Shown here piece after piece: positions 20,837 through 30,000 of a DNA stretch of 30,000 bases. The stretch lies in the NCBI GenBank assembly GCA_016946835.1, contig JACVTC010000300.1, forward strand, positions 1 to 30,000. The letters run 5' to 3'. The stretch's first letter is position 1; each line of letters begins with the position of its first letter. Made by a program: the position numbers and the translations under genes. Under the pieces are notes generated by a model. That model did not search any database and was not told the DNA's origin. It was given only the letters and a program-made list of their open reading frames with translations. The stretch comes from Neocallimastix lanati (nom. inval.) (taxonomy: Eukaryota; Neocallimastigomycota; Neocallimastigomycetes; Neocallimastigales; Neocallimastigaceae).

Positions 20837-21310
20837 TGTAAGAAACTTAGATAAATTTATTATAAAATTTATCTATCTTTCTTATTTAATACAATAATTT
20901 AATACATTAAATTATTGTATTTATTTTAACCAATAATATTTAATTATTAATTTATATATATTTGATTCTCTTGAGTTCTCTTCGAGAAATCAAGAGTTAT
21001 TATTTTAGAATTTTTATAATAAATAATAATTCAAATAAACTAATTAATTAATAAACCAAAACCTTTTAAATAAAACATATTTTATAAATATTTGTGTCTT
21101 TTATTCCTTTTGTGTTATTGTTTATTATAAACTTTCTATAATAAACTCTATCTTATATTTAAGTTAAGTATAATTATTTATTTATATTATTTTATATTTA
21201 TTTAATTATATTTAATTTTATTTTCTCAAATTAATGTTAATTAGTAATAATTAATGTTAATTTGTAGTTAAGAAATTATTTATAATTAATTTTATAAGTA
21301 ATTTCTTACA
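20837..21310 (+). repeat. E3 left LTR
   Basis: 474 bp, starting TGTAAGAAA and ending TTTCTTACA (9-bp inverted ends). It contains a series of stems: 20849-20858/20865-20874 (10 bp), a 34-bp near-perfect palindrome at 20888-20921, and 20968-20980/20984-20996 (13 bp, one mismatch). It is nearly identical to 23872-24345, with two differences seen. Confidence 0.93.
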
Positions 21311-21845
21311 ATAATAACTCTTCTTTTTAGGAAGAAAATATTTTATAAATAATTTAATATGAATATAACAAAAAATAATAATTATAATTATAATGGAATA
21401 ATTAAATTAAATAAATTCATTTTATATTATTTACGAAATTTTTTCTTTCTCTCAATTTAAATTTATAAATTTTTTTTTGTTTATTTTTTATTTTTCTTTT
21501 CATTGTTTATGTTTGTTTATGTCATATATATATTATTTATTTTGTTTAATTTATTATTACATTGACTAACAATTCTTTATTATTATATATATTAAACATT
21601 ATAACTTTATAATAATATGACAACACTTATTCTGTTTACTCTGCCTATTTACTTTTAAAAATAAGTCTTTATAAATTTCATAAAAATTAACAATATTACA
21701 TACTAACTATTTTACTTTATTTTATTTTATATAACATATTTATCTATTATAATATTATATTTATATTATATTTTAATATTATATAATTGTTTTTATATAT
21801 AACATTATATACATTATATACATTATATATATATATTTTCTTATT

Positions 21846-22135
21846 AAAAAAAAAAAAAAAAAAATAAAATAAAATAAAATAAAATGAAATAAAATAAGCA
21901 ACAAACAAACAAACAAAACAAAAACAAAAACAAAAACAAAAACAAAAACAAAAACAAAAACAAAAACAAAAACAAAAACAAAAACAAAAACAAAAACAAA
22001 AACAAAAACAAAAACAAAAACAAAAACAAAAACAAAAACAAAAACAAAAACAAAAACAAAAACAAAAACAAAAACAAACCAAAAACAAAAACAAAAACAA
22101 AAAACAAAAACAAAAACAAAACAAAAATAAAAAAC
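21846..22135. repeat. A-tract, (AAAAT)n and (AAAAAC)n microsatellite
   Basis: A run of about 19 A is followed by AAAAT units and then about 35 copies of the hexamer AAAAAC, with occasional slips (ACAAACC near 22077). The long minus-strand Phe/Cys/Leu ORFs across it are artefacts of the repeat. Confidence 0.95.
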
Positions 22136-22159
22136 AAGAAAACAAAAATAAACAAAATA

Positions 22160-22400
22160 AATTAAATAAATAAATAAATAGTTTAAAAAAGATAAGTATT
22201 TGAAATTTTTATTTTTAATAATTAAATAATTTCAAATAATAAATAATTTTAATAATAATAATAATATAATAATAATAATTATAATAATGATAATATAAAT
22301 AAATAATAAATAAATAATAAATAAATAAATAAATAAATAATAAATAGTAAGTAATAAATAAATAAATAAATAAATAAAATAATTATAAATAAATAATAAT
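22160..22400. repeat. Degenerate AAT/AAAT microsatellite
   Basis: Runs of AAT and AAAT units lie inside E3 and continue the low-complexity stretch after the hexamer array. There is no coding evidence on either strand. Confidence 0.8.
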
Positions 22401-22415
22401 TTAACATGTAGAATA

Positions 22416-22515
22416 GTCAACAGGTGTAACACTAACACCAATAGCAGAAGCCGTTCAATTTAGATTGAATGATAATGCTTTCTGTTAAACCATTTATTAT
22501 GGTTTATTTGTTGAC
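22416..22515 (+). other. Putative cloverleaf-like RNA fold inside E3
   Basis: A perfect 7-bp closing stem GTCAACA/TGTTGAC (22416-22422/22509-22515) encloses three hairpins: GGTGT/ACACC (22423-22427/22435-22439); CAGAAG/CTTTCTG with an inner TTCAAT/ATTGAA (22445-22450/22478-22484); and AAACCAT/ATGGTTT (22487-22493/22499-22505, 5-base loop). It is the most G/C-rich patch of E3. It lacks the TTCRA T-loop and CCA-compatible end of a tRNA gene. It may be a packaging, dimerisation or translation element, or part of an untranslated RNA. The role is unknown. Confidence 0.5.
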
Positions 22516-22618
22516 AAAATTATAAAATTTAATTATTTAATTTATTTACTAATATATAATTATAAAATAATAAAATAATTTATTATTAATTATATATTTA
22601 ATTTCTACATGTAATATT

Positions 22619-23340
22619 ATGAGAGTAATTCTCATATTTGTGTATAAACTTATACACTAAAAAATTATAAATAAAATATAATAAAAAAATTATAAAATTT
22701 TAAATTATTATTTATTTATTTAAGTAGATATACATAATATTTATAATATAAAATTATAAATTAATATTATTCATTTGTTTATTGAATAATAAAAATAAAT
22801 ATTATATAAAGTAAATAAACTAAAAATATGAACTTTTATTTATTTACTGTGTAATAATAGTAAATAATTAAATTATAAATTATATTTATTTATTTGTTGT
22901 ATAATTATACATATAAAATATAATAAAAAAAAAAAAAAAAAAAAATTATAAAATATTATTATTTATTTATTTAATAAATAATACATATGTATAATTTAAA
23001 TTATTACTTACTTATTCATCTAATGAATAATATAGAGATAAATATAATATAAAATTATAAATTATTATTATTATTTATTTATTTAATATATATGAAAAAT
23101 TATATATCATATTTATATAATTTAAAATTCAAATTATTATTATTATTTTTATTCATTTAATGAATAATATACAATATATATATATTGTAAAATTAATTAT
23201 TATTATTATTTATTTATTTATTAATACAAAATATATAATATATAATATAAATTTATAAATTATTGTTCATTTAATTATTTATTTAAAATAAATTTTAATT
23301 CAAAATTTAAATTTCAATTTTTTAAATTGAAATTGCAATT
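22619..23340. repeat. E3 interior: degenerate A/T repeats with recurrent small hairpins
   Basis: Non-coding. Hairpins include TATGAGA/TCTCATA (about 22619), GTGTATAA/TTATACAC (about 22640), repeated TTATTCAT/ATGAATAA types near 22768, 23010 and 23150, and AATTTCAATTT/AAATTGAAATT (23310-23320/23324-23334). A degenerate module containing ATAAAATTATAAATTATTATT and TTATTTATTTAA recurs every 60-100 bases. There is a run of about 21 A near 22924. Confidence 0.6.
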
Positions 23341-23657
23341 AAATATTTATTTTAATTTTATTTAAATTTTATTTCTTTTTAATATTTCTTAATTTATTAT
23401 TTCTTAAATTGTTCTTCTTTCTTTGAACAATTCAAATGAAAAGGAGCAATGTAAGAAATACAAATAAATTTATTAATAATTTATTTACATTTCTCAGTTA
23501 TTATAATTTATTTAACTTAATATTTATTTATTCATTTAATAATATAGTCATTTTATTTAACTTTATATTTATTTATACACTTAGTAATTATATTTATTTT
23601 ATTTAATTTATAATTATTTATTCACTTATATTTATATATTAGTTAGAAAACAATATT

Positions 23658-23760
23658 AAGGTTTTCCCAAGTTAATTGGTTTTACTTATTATTGATTCAT
23701 CTAGAGTTTTTCTGCTAATCTTTTCTCTAGATGTTAAAAAGTTAAGGTTAGCAAAACTTT
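23658..23760 (+). other. Putative conserved pseudoknot domain (second copy)
   Basis: The order is AAGGTTTT (23658-23665), hairpin CCAA/TTGG (23667-23670/23676-23679), CATCTAGAG (23698-23706), GCTAATCTT (23714-23722), CTCTAGATG (23725-23733), AAGGTTAGC (23744-23752) and AAAACTTT (23753-23760). The first and last strands pair as a closing helix, and the four middle strands interleave as an H-type pseudoknot. Compared with 541-691 the pairing strands differ in sequence but still pair, and the linker TTGGTTTTACTTA is shared. This supports selection on structure. Confidence 0.55.
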
Positions 23761-23860
23761 CAATAAATTATATAATTTTATATTTTTTTGGTTAATTATA
23801 ATTTTTATTTTAAACTTACTACTTCTTTTATGATAATTAATTTATACAAATTCATTAAGT

Positions 23861-23871
23861 AAAGGGAGCAA
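23861..23871 (+). promoter_or_regulatory. E3 polypurine tract
   Basis: AAAGGGAGCAA lies immediately before the right LTR, and a near copy precedes the inner LTR-like start at 23450. It supports plus-strand orientation for E3. Confidence 0.65.
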
Positions 23872-24345
23872 TTTAAGAAACTTAGATAAATTTATTATAA
23901 AATTTATCTATCTTTCTTATTTAATACAATAATTTAATACATTAAATTATTGTATTTATTTTAACCAATAATATTTAATTATTAATTTATATATATTTGA
24001 TTCTCTTGAGTTCTCTTCGAGAAATCAAGAGTTATTATTTTAGAATTTTTATAATAAATAATAATTCAAATAAACTAATTAATTAATAAACCAAAACCTT
24101 TTAAATAAAACATATTTTATAAATATTTGTGTCTTTTATTCATTTTGTGTTATTGTTTATTATAAACTTTCTATAATAAACTCTATCTTATATTTAAGTT
24201 AAGTATAATTATTTATTTATATTATTTTATATTTATTTAATTATATTTAATTTTATTTTCTCAAATTAATGTTAATTAGTAATAATTAATGTTAATTTGT
24301 AGTTAAGAAATTATTTATAATTAATTTTATAAGTAATTTCTTACA
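23872..24345 (+). repeat. E3 right LTR
   Basis: 474 bp, nearly identical to 20837-21310. The first bases read TTTAAG instead of TGTAAG, so the terminal TG is lost, and one C/A difference lies in the CTTTTATTC segment. It ends TTTCTTACA and is followed by CAAAC. Confidence 0.93.
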
Positions 24346-24351
24346 CAAACA

Positions 24352-24815
24352 TGATACGGTATTTTATTTATGTATCTAAATTAATATTTATTTATGGGCA
24401 ATGACAATAAGGAATTATGACAAAATAATATATTCTAATATTAAATAGAAATAACACATACAATAATACAAAATAAAGTAATAAATATATCTTTTTAATG
24501 TTCTCTTTATTTATTATTAATTATTAATTATTACATAAATTATTATTATTACTCTCTTATATAAATATTATAATTAATTATCTCAAATATATAATATCTC
24601 TTTTTAACTATACTAAAATAAAATATAAAAATAGCTATTTATGAGAATTAATTTATCATAAGTATAAACTTATAAATAAAAGAATTCTCCGTTTAATAAT
24701 TATTATTCTAAAATTATATATATTATTATAAAATTATTATTGACCAATATTATTTAAGTATTTCTTTAACCTAAAGAATCTACCTAAATACCATTTTTAT
24801 AGTGGTCACGTATCA
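24352..24815 (-). repeat. 464-bp LTR of another element, minus orientation
   Basis: It begins TGATACGGTATT and ends GGTCACGTATCA, with inverted TGATACG/CGTATCA ends. On the minus strand it starts TGATACGTGACC, followed closely by TATAAAA, and is preceded by the purine tract AGTGGGGGCGTC (24817-24828), the normal layout of a 3' LTR. Its ends resemble those of the satellite-filled unit at 9939-17332. Confidence 0.7.
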
Positions 24816-24939
24816 AGACGCCCCCACTTAAATTAGACTTCGTCTCCTGAAGTCTCTATAACAATATAATAAATTTTTTTTTTTTTTTTTTTTTTGTTTT
24901 GTTTTGTTTTGTTTATTAAAATTTATTATTGGATTTATT

Positions 24940-24981
<42 letters not shown>

Positions 24982-25294
24982 AAAAAATATTAAATTTTTG
25001 AATTAATGATTATTTTAATTTTTGAAATTCGAAATCTTGAAATTTCGAATTAATTTAATTTAAATTATTGTTATATATATATAATTATTTATTTATTAAT
25101 ACTTCATCATAATTAAATTATTTATTTATTTTTTTTTTTTTTTCTATTTTTTTTTTTTTTTTTTTTTTATGATTATTATTATTATTGTTATTATTATTAT
25201 TGTTTTTATTATAATTTATTTCAATAACATTATTAACATTTTTATTTTCGTTATTTGTATAATTAGTATTGTTATTGTAACGAAATCTTCAGTT
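24816..25294 (-). pseudogene. 3'-end debris of a minus-strand LTR element
   Basis: Next to the LTR, a minus-strand frame ends ETSGDEV and TAA at about 24833-24856, just before the purine tract, as in the pol genes nearby. Further right come long T-tracts (about 24870-24893, 24941-24977, 25129-25168), a TTTTG run and an ATT run. Then at about 25170-25285 the minus strand encodes an Asn-rich low-complexity segment like the N-terminal linker of the E2 pol. Central pol domains are missing, so a deletion or a patchwork is likely. E2 begins at 25295. Confidence 0.45.
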
Positions 25295-26310
25295 TGGTAG
25301 ACTCGGGGTTGACACTTAGATATTTAAAATCAAGCAGGGGGGGACGGGTATTACCCTGCTTTGATTTTAAATAATAATAAAAAAAAAATAATTATTTATT
25401 AAAAGTTATTTTTTTTATTAATATAAAATTTTATTATTAAAAAAACACATTTAATTTTTAAGAAATTGTTACAATATTTATATTTTTTTATAAATTTAAA
25501 GTATAATTAATTGTTTATAATTTAAGTAATTTTATAGAATTATTGAATTAATTTTATATCAATAATTCATTTTTGTTTTAATTTTTATAAATATAATAAT
25601 ATAATATTCAAATATAATTTAATTAAAAATAATTATAAAATAAATATATAGAAAATAGTTTTTACTATTTTCTTTGATATTTTTAAGTTGAATAAATTGT
25701 TTTTAAAGATTAATATAATAAATTTAATAATCTTTAATTATTTTAAATAATACTTGTAATTATTTTCAAAATAAAATAAAATTTTTATAATATTTAATTA
25801 ATAAATTTGATAATATTTAAATAATAATTTTTATAATAAGTAAAAATTTTTAATAATAATTTTTAATAATAAATTTAATTAATAATCTTAATAATTTTAT
25901 AATAATATTTAATAGTTATAATATATAAATTTTTATAATAATATTTAATAATTTTAATAATTTTATAATATTAATAATTTATAATAATTTTTAGAATAAT
26001 ATTTAATTAATAATTTTAATAATTTTATAATAATTTTTATAATAATACTTAATTAATAGTTTTAATAATTTAGTATCTTTAAAGTATAATTTTAATATTT
26101 ACAATTGTATTTTAATATATACATATATTTAATAATATAACAATAAAGTAATTAATTAAAATTTATTTACATTATTTACAAGTTAAAATTAATTTATATC
26201 AAAATAAATTAAATTTACAATGAGGTTTAGGTTATGAAGAATATAGGAAAGTACAATTTAGTAAAGAATTATTAATAATAAAATAAAGGTTATTAATTCA
26301 TTCTTTACCA
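25295..26310 (-). repeat. E2 3' LTR
   Basis: 1,016 bp. On the minus strand it starts TGGTAAAGAATG and ends CCCCGAGTCTACCA. It matches solo LTRs A and B along its length but differs most in the outer 30-120 bases (GTTGACACTTAG here versus GTGATTCTTATT). It includes the G/C-rich hairpin at 25324-25370. Confidence 0.93.
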
Positions 26311-26314
26311 TGAT

Positions 26315-26323
26315 GCCCCCTCT
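26315..26323 (-). promoter_or_regulatory. E2 polypurine tract
   Basis: AGAGGGGGC on the minus strand, between the integrase stop codon and the LTR start, with five more bases (ATCA plus the preceding C) before the LTR. It is the expected plus-strand primer site. Confidence 0.75.
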
Positions 26324-26333
26324 AAAACTCAAG

Positions 26334-26783
26334 CTACATCGAAGCTGAGTTATACTTGACTATATTCTTCAAATGAACATTCCTATTCATTTGAATTCCA
26401 GAATTTGGATCAGCCAAGGTAACCGTATTAAATTGTTTTTTTATAACTTTAAGAGGACCAACAAAATAAGGTTCTAGTTTAGTTCTTGAAAAATTTCTAA
26501 CTAGAACTAAATCACCTTCTCTAATTCTTTTTCCTTCATTCAAACTATTCTTTTCCTCTCTTCTAGCAGCCCAATACTTATTTGCATTTTTAACATTTTC
26601 GGCTGCTTCTAAAGTCCATCGGTAATGATTTATAAATTTTTCTAACAACACTTCATCCGATGACTTATTAATATCCTTGGTAGGTCTAGCAGCAATATCA
26701 AAAGGCTGCTGATCTTCCCTACCATAAACTAACTCAAAACTTGAATGTTTTGTTACCTTATTTTTGGTAGTTCTAAGAGCCAT
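26334..26783 (-). pseudogene. pol: E2 integrase C-terminal part, separated by a frameshift
   Basis: 149 codons from ATG to TAG 26334-26336. They begin ALRTTKNKVTKHSSFELVYG, the direct continuation of the integrase core that ends SALW in the upstream ORF. The ATG is therefore an accident of the sequence, not a real start. The C-terminal domain has a GPY/F-like module (KLEPYFVGPLKVI) and the RNVHLKNI motif seen near the end of E1 Pol. No chromodomain is present. The frame is offset by one base at about 26780-26783 from the ORF carrying the D,D35E residues, so intact integrase is not made from this copy unless the base loss is a sequencing error. Confidence 0.9.
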
Positions 26784-29700
26784 AAGGCGGATGGTAAAAC
26801 TTCATCCCAATCCTTATTCTTAGAACCCAACAACCTCAATAACTTGCCGATCTCTTTATTACGGTTTTCCGTAAGTCCATTACTTTCAGGATGATATGTG
26901 GAAATAAACTTCACATATACATCATAGAGATCTAAAAATATTTTCGTCATGTCCGAGGTGAACTGAACACCATTGTCAGTTGTTATTACCTGTGGAACAC
27001 CATGACGAGCAAACACATTAATTAAGAACTTAATCACATCCTGTGATGTTATATTTTCCGTGGGTTCTGCTTCAACCCATTTGGTGAAGTAATCCACCAC
27101 AACCATAATATATTGATTATTATTCTTCGTTTTAATCAAAGGTCCAATAATATCTAAACCCAAATGTATAAAAGGACCTTCTACTTTAGTTGGAATATTT
27201 TCTGTAGGTTCTGGATATGGTTGTGACCTATTCAACTGACACTTGTCACAACTTTGCACCACTCTTTTAATATCCATCACCATATTATTCCAATAAAAAC
27301 TTTTACGAAGCCTTTGATAAGTCTTATAATATCCCTCATGACCTATCTTATGGGCTTCTAAAATAAGTTTTACTCTTTCCGTTTGATCCGTAATTAATTT
27401 ACGATAGTCATTACCATCAACAAAATAATCTTCACCATCTATCGTAACAAATTTTTCATTTATAAAGTCTTTAATAGTTTTAGAAAGCAACTCTTCTTCT
27501 TCCTTTGAAGTTAACTTAGTTGCCAATACCACAGAATCATCTCTTTTCTTCATCCTAGATAATGCATCGGCTAACACATTTTTCTTACCCATTTGATATT
27601 GAATTTCAACACCAAGGGTACTAACAGTTAAGCACCACCTTGCTTGCCTAGCATTATTAGGTTCCTTATTTTTAAAGAAACTGATTAAAGGTTTATGATC
27701 TGTTATTACTACTGTTTTATTAGGATTTCCTAATATATAAGATTTCAACTTAGTAATACAATAAATTAATGCAGCTCCTTCCAAGTCAGTAATGCCATAA
27801 TTTTTCTTGGCTTTACTTAAACTTCTACTTATATAATGAACTGGATGTTCCTTTTTGGTTTCTAAATCTTCTTGGAGTAATACTCCTCCAATACCTTCAT
27901 AGGAAGCATCCATTCTAATTATAAACCTTTGATTAAAACTTGGATATTTTAAAATTGGAGCATTTATTAACTTTTCTTTTAACAGATCAAAACTTTGTTG
28001 ATGTTCATTATTCCATTTATATTTAACATTCTTTCTTAATAATTTACATAAAGGAGCAGAGATTTGGGCATATTTATCAATAAAGTTTCTATAATATCCT
28101 ACTGCTCCAAGAAAAGATCGTAATTCATGAACATCAACAGGTGCTACCCACTCCTTGATAGCCTTAATTTTGCTATCCTGGGGACTTAAACCTTTCACTG
28201 ATGCCTTATGACCTAAGACTTCTACTTCAGTCTGCATAAAGGCACATTTTTCAATGTTAATTTTTAATTTGTGTTGGCGAAATACTTCCAACACTTGCCT
28301 AATGTGGCTTATATGTTCTTCTATACTCTTAGAGTATATTAAAATATCATCTATAAAGTTAAAAACAAACTTTCCTATAAATGGGAAAAGAATCCTATTC
28401 ATTTCCCTTTGAAATGTAGCTGGGGCTCCGGTTAAACCAAAAGGCATAACCTTGAATTGGTAGTTAACAAATTTTGTGGTTAAGGTGGTAATTTCTACGC
28501 TTTCCTCATCCATCAAAATTTGATGATAACCAGAGTAAAGATCCATTGTTGTAAAAATCTGTGCCCCATCTAAACTATCAAATATCTCATCAATGTAAGG
28601 TAATGAATAAGAATCTTTAACTGTTAAATCATTAACCTTACGATAATCAATACATAATCGCCATTTACCGTTCTTCTTCGGTACTAACACTATTGGCGAT
28701 GACCATTCGGAACAAGAAGGTTCAATTAATTTCTTATTAATTAATTTAATTAATTCCTCCTTAAGTATATCCGACTTAAATTTAACTAATCTATAGCACC
28801 TTTGCTTAACTGGTTTCGCACCAGGAATTAAATTAATCTTATGTGGAGGAAGATCAGAAGGTGTTAATTCTTCTGAAGAAGTAGCAACTATTTCTAAGTT
28901 CTCCTCCAGAATTTTAATTATTTCATCTTTATATTTTTCGTTTAAAGTATTTAGGAAAATTTCATGATGAATATATTGCTTTGGGGATAATCCTTCAATT
29001 TTCTTTAAATCATTCTTTTTGGAATCCTCATCCAAAGCCTTAATCATACACAACAACTTTTCTTCATCTTCATAATCATTATTAATAGGTGCAATAACGT
29101 CAATTACTCCCTCAGGAGTAATTTGACACAAACTATATAAAATGGGGTGGATAAACAAATTATAATCAATTTGGGTTTTTAAGTTAATTAGAATATCGTA
29201 AAAAGGATCCTCCTTTTCTACTATTCTACAATTAACCATTAATACAAGATTATTAATCTTTACTGGCACCCGAATGATATAACCTTCCGAGTAATCATCA
29301 TTCTTAGTTGCCAACCTAATTCTGCCACGACTAATATCAATAGGTTCATATTCGGACGGAAGCTTATCTAAAAATTGTTGAGTAATTATACTTAAATTAC
29401 TACATGAATCAATTAAAGCCTTCCCCGAAACACCTTCAACTGTAACATCAACCATGGCAATATCCTCTTCACATGGTTCGTTACCTTTACTTTTATAAGT
29501 GTGGTCTATGTTATTAACGACCACAGTCGTGGCTGACACATTATCCAACACCCCAGAGATATTAGATTGGTCCCTATCCAATTTAATACCCTGTGACACC
29601 TTATATCTTAATTTTGGAGCAGCATCCAATAACTGTCCAAAAGTAATATTGCAATGGGCAGAATTTAAATCTTTAAGAATATCATATTCTTCTTCCCCCG

Positions 29701-30000
29701 ATTGCATCTTAATTTTCCTAGATACCCTAGAACTTTTAGTTTCTTTTTGAGTATCTTTATCTTTACTATTTAACACCCTAGTTAAATCAATTACTTTATT
29801 ATTCTCCTTCACAATACTTTTATTATTATCATTATTTTCTTTCATTAAATTTTTATTCTTTCTTTTATCATTATTTACATTATTTACAATAACTTCATCA
29901 TTCACTAATGAATTATTATTAATATTATCATTACTATTATCATTACTATGATTATTACTATAATTAGTATTACTATTACTAGCTCTTTCATTATCACGAA
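26753..30000 (-). pseudogene. pol: E2 Pol: protease, RT, RNase H and integrase core, open to the window edge
   Basis: The frame is open from the right edge of the window; GTG 29905 is not a natural start, and an Asn/Ser-rich linker continues beyond 30000. Numbering from 29905: retropepsin with DSC at 166-168, where the third position is Cys instead of Gly; RT with motif A TMDLYSGYHQI (D455, intact), motif B and FIDD at 517-520; RNase H with D666, E709, D736 and D780; integrase zinc domain H852, H856, C886 and C889; and core D918, D977 and E1013 with 35-residue spacing. All polymerase, RNase H and integrase residues are present, unlike E1. The frame then shifts after SALW and ends 11 residues later. 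It would make cDNA and integrate it if the frame were whole. Confidence 0.92.

Larger units (their letters stand above)
23438..23871 (+). repeat. Second polypurine tract and LTR-like start inside E3, ending at the E3 polypurine tract
   Basis: AAAAGGAGCAA is followed by TGTAAGAAATACAAATAAAT at 23450. This parallels the genuine junction at 23861-23880, where AAAGGGAGCAA is followed by TTTAAGAAACTTAGATAAAT. So a diverged LTR 5' part of about 420 bp seems to sit just inside the right LTR. It contains the pseudoknot domain shared with 541-691. This suggests an older LTR variant that was partly replaced, or a tandem LTR. Confidence 0.5.
20837..24345 (+). mobile_element. Element E3: large non-coding LTR-flanked retroelement derivative
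   Basis: 3,509 bp. Direct repeats of 474 bp lie at both ends (TGTAAGAAAC...TTTCTTACA), and the whole is flanked by CAAAC (20832-20836 and 24346-24350), a 5-bp target duplication. Removing it rejoins solo LTR B to the AACA-TGATACGG junction. The interior has no credible ORF. It consists of microsatellites, A-tracts and many perfect hairpins, a cloverleaf-like fold and a pseudoknot domain. The purine tract before the right LTR supports plus orientation. No TGG-type primer site follows the left LTR, so its priming mode is unclear. It is comparable to LARD-type non-autonomous elements. Confidence 0.85.
25295..30000 (-). mobile_element. Element E2: Ty3/gypsy retrotransposon, 3' portion, cut by the window edge
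   Basis: On the minus strand the order is pol (protease, RT, RNase H, integrase), polypurine tract, 3' LTR. The 5' LTR, primer site, gag and true pol start lie beyond 30000. It is related to E1 in architecture but is clearly a separate family with its own 1-kb LTRs, two solo copies of which lie at 8917 and 17337. Integrase carries a one-base frameshift. Confidence 0.92.

Noticed and set aside
21747-22155. Minus-strand ORFs of 132 and 103 codons rich in Phe, Cys and Leu
   Set aside because: They are translations of the (AAAAAC)n and A-tract microsatellites in two frames; no protein-like composition.
22232-22441. 69-codon minus-strand ORF inside E3
   Set aside because: It reads through AAT/AAAT microsatellite as Ile/Tyr/Leu runs.
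22416-22515. tRNA gene
   Set aside because: The closing stem is 7 bp, but no TTCRA T-loop, no normal D-arm/anticodon spacing and no matching 3' end are present.
20837-24345. Two adjacent MITE-like elements with TGTAAGAAA inverted ends
   Set aside because: The CAAAC duplication flanks the pair as a whole, not each copy, and a polypurine tract precedes the right copy, which fits one LTR element.
29499-29750. 83-codon plus-strand ORF
   Set aside because: Antisense to the E2 pol protease region; no independent support.

Overview
The window is extremely A/T-rich eukaryotic DNA made almost entirely of retrotransposons and their debris. No host gene, rRNA or tRNA gene could be supported. The Ty3/gypsy pol genes lack a chromodomain and have long Asn-rich, low-complexity N-terminal linkers. 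With the very low-GC intergenic DNA, this suggests an AT-rich early-diverging fungus, such as an anaerobic gut chytrid (Neocallimastigomycota); a glomeromycete or other AT-rich protist-like eukaryote cannot be excluded. The taxon is an inference, not a reading.

Layout. 1-1695: non-coding. It starts with a short tandem repeat and a dense string of perfect hairpins that is, on the minus strand, a diverged relative of sequence near 23.45-24.3 kb. 1696-8913 (+): element E1, a complete Ty3/gypsy element with 748-bp LTRs (4 differences), a tRNA-Tyr-like primer site, gag and pol. Its pol carries an in-frame TAA and an Asp-to-Asn change in reverse transcriptase motif A. 8917-9934: solo LTR 'A' of the E2 family. 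9939-17332: a 7.4-kb LTR-like unit (TGATACGG/CCGTATCA ends) filled with a 6.7-kb satellite of about 54-bp units. 17337-20833: a second E2-family solo LTR ('B'), split by a young 2.47-kb non-autonomous LTR element (18080-20550). Its only ORF joins a degenerate retropepsin-like domain to a long coiled coil. 20837-24345: element E3, 474-bp LTRs around a non-coding, hairpin-rich interior with a CAAAC target duplication. 24352-24815: another LTR, followed by 3'-end debris of a minus-strand element. 25295-30000 (-): element E2, entered from its 3' LTR, with a Ty3/gypsy pol broken by a one-base frameshift in integrase and running off the right edge.

How it fits together. E1 and E2 are the only units encoding RT/RNase H/integrase, and both copies look inactive. 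The satellite unit, the coiled-coil element and E3 encode no polymerase; the last two have almost identical LTRs and clean 5-bp target duplications, so they were probably moved recently in trans by enzymes encoded elsewhere. Successive LTR modules between 8.9 and 24.8 kb are separated by the same four bases (AACA), which points to nested insertion plus recombination.

The most unusual signals are the pseudo-protease/coiled-coil element, a putative RNA pseudoknot domain preserved with compensatory changes between 541-691 (minus) and 23658-23760 (plus), a cloverleaf-like fold inside E3, and the higher-order structure of the satellite.
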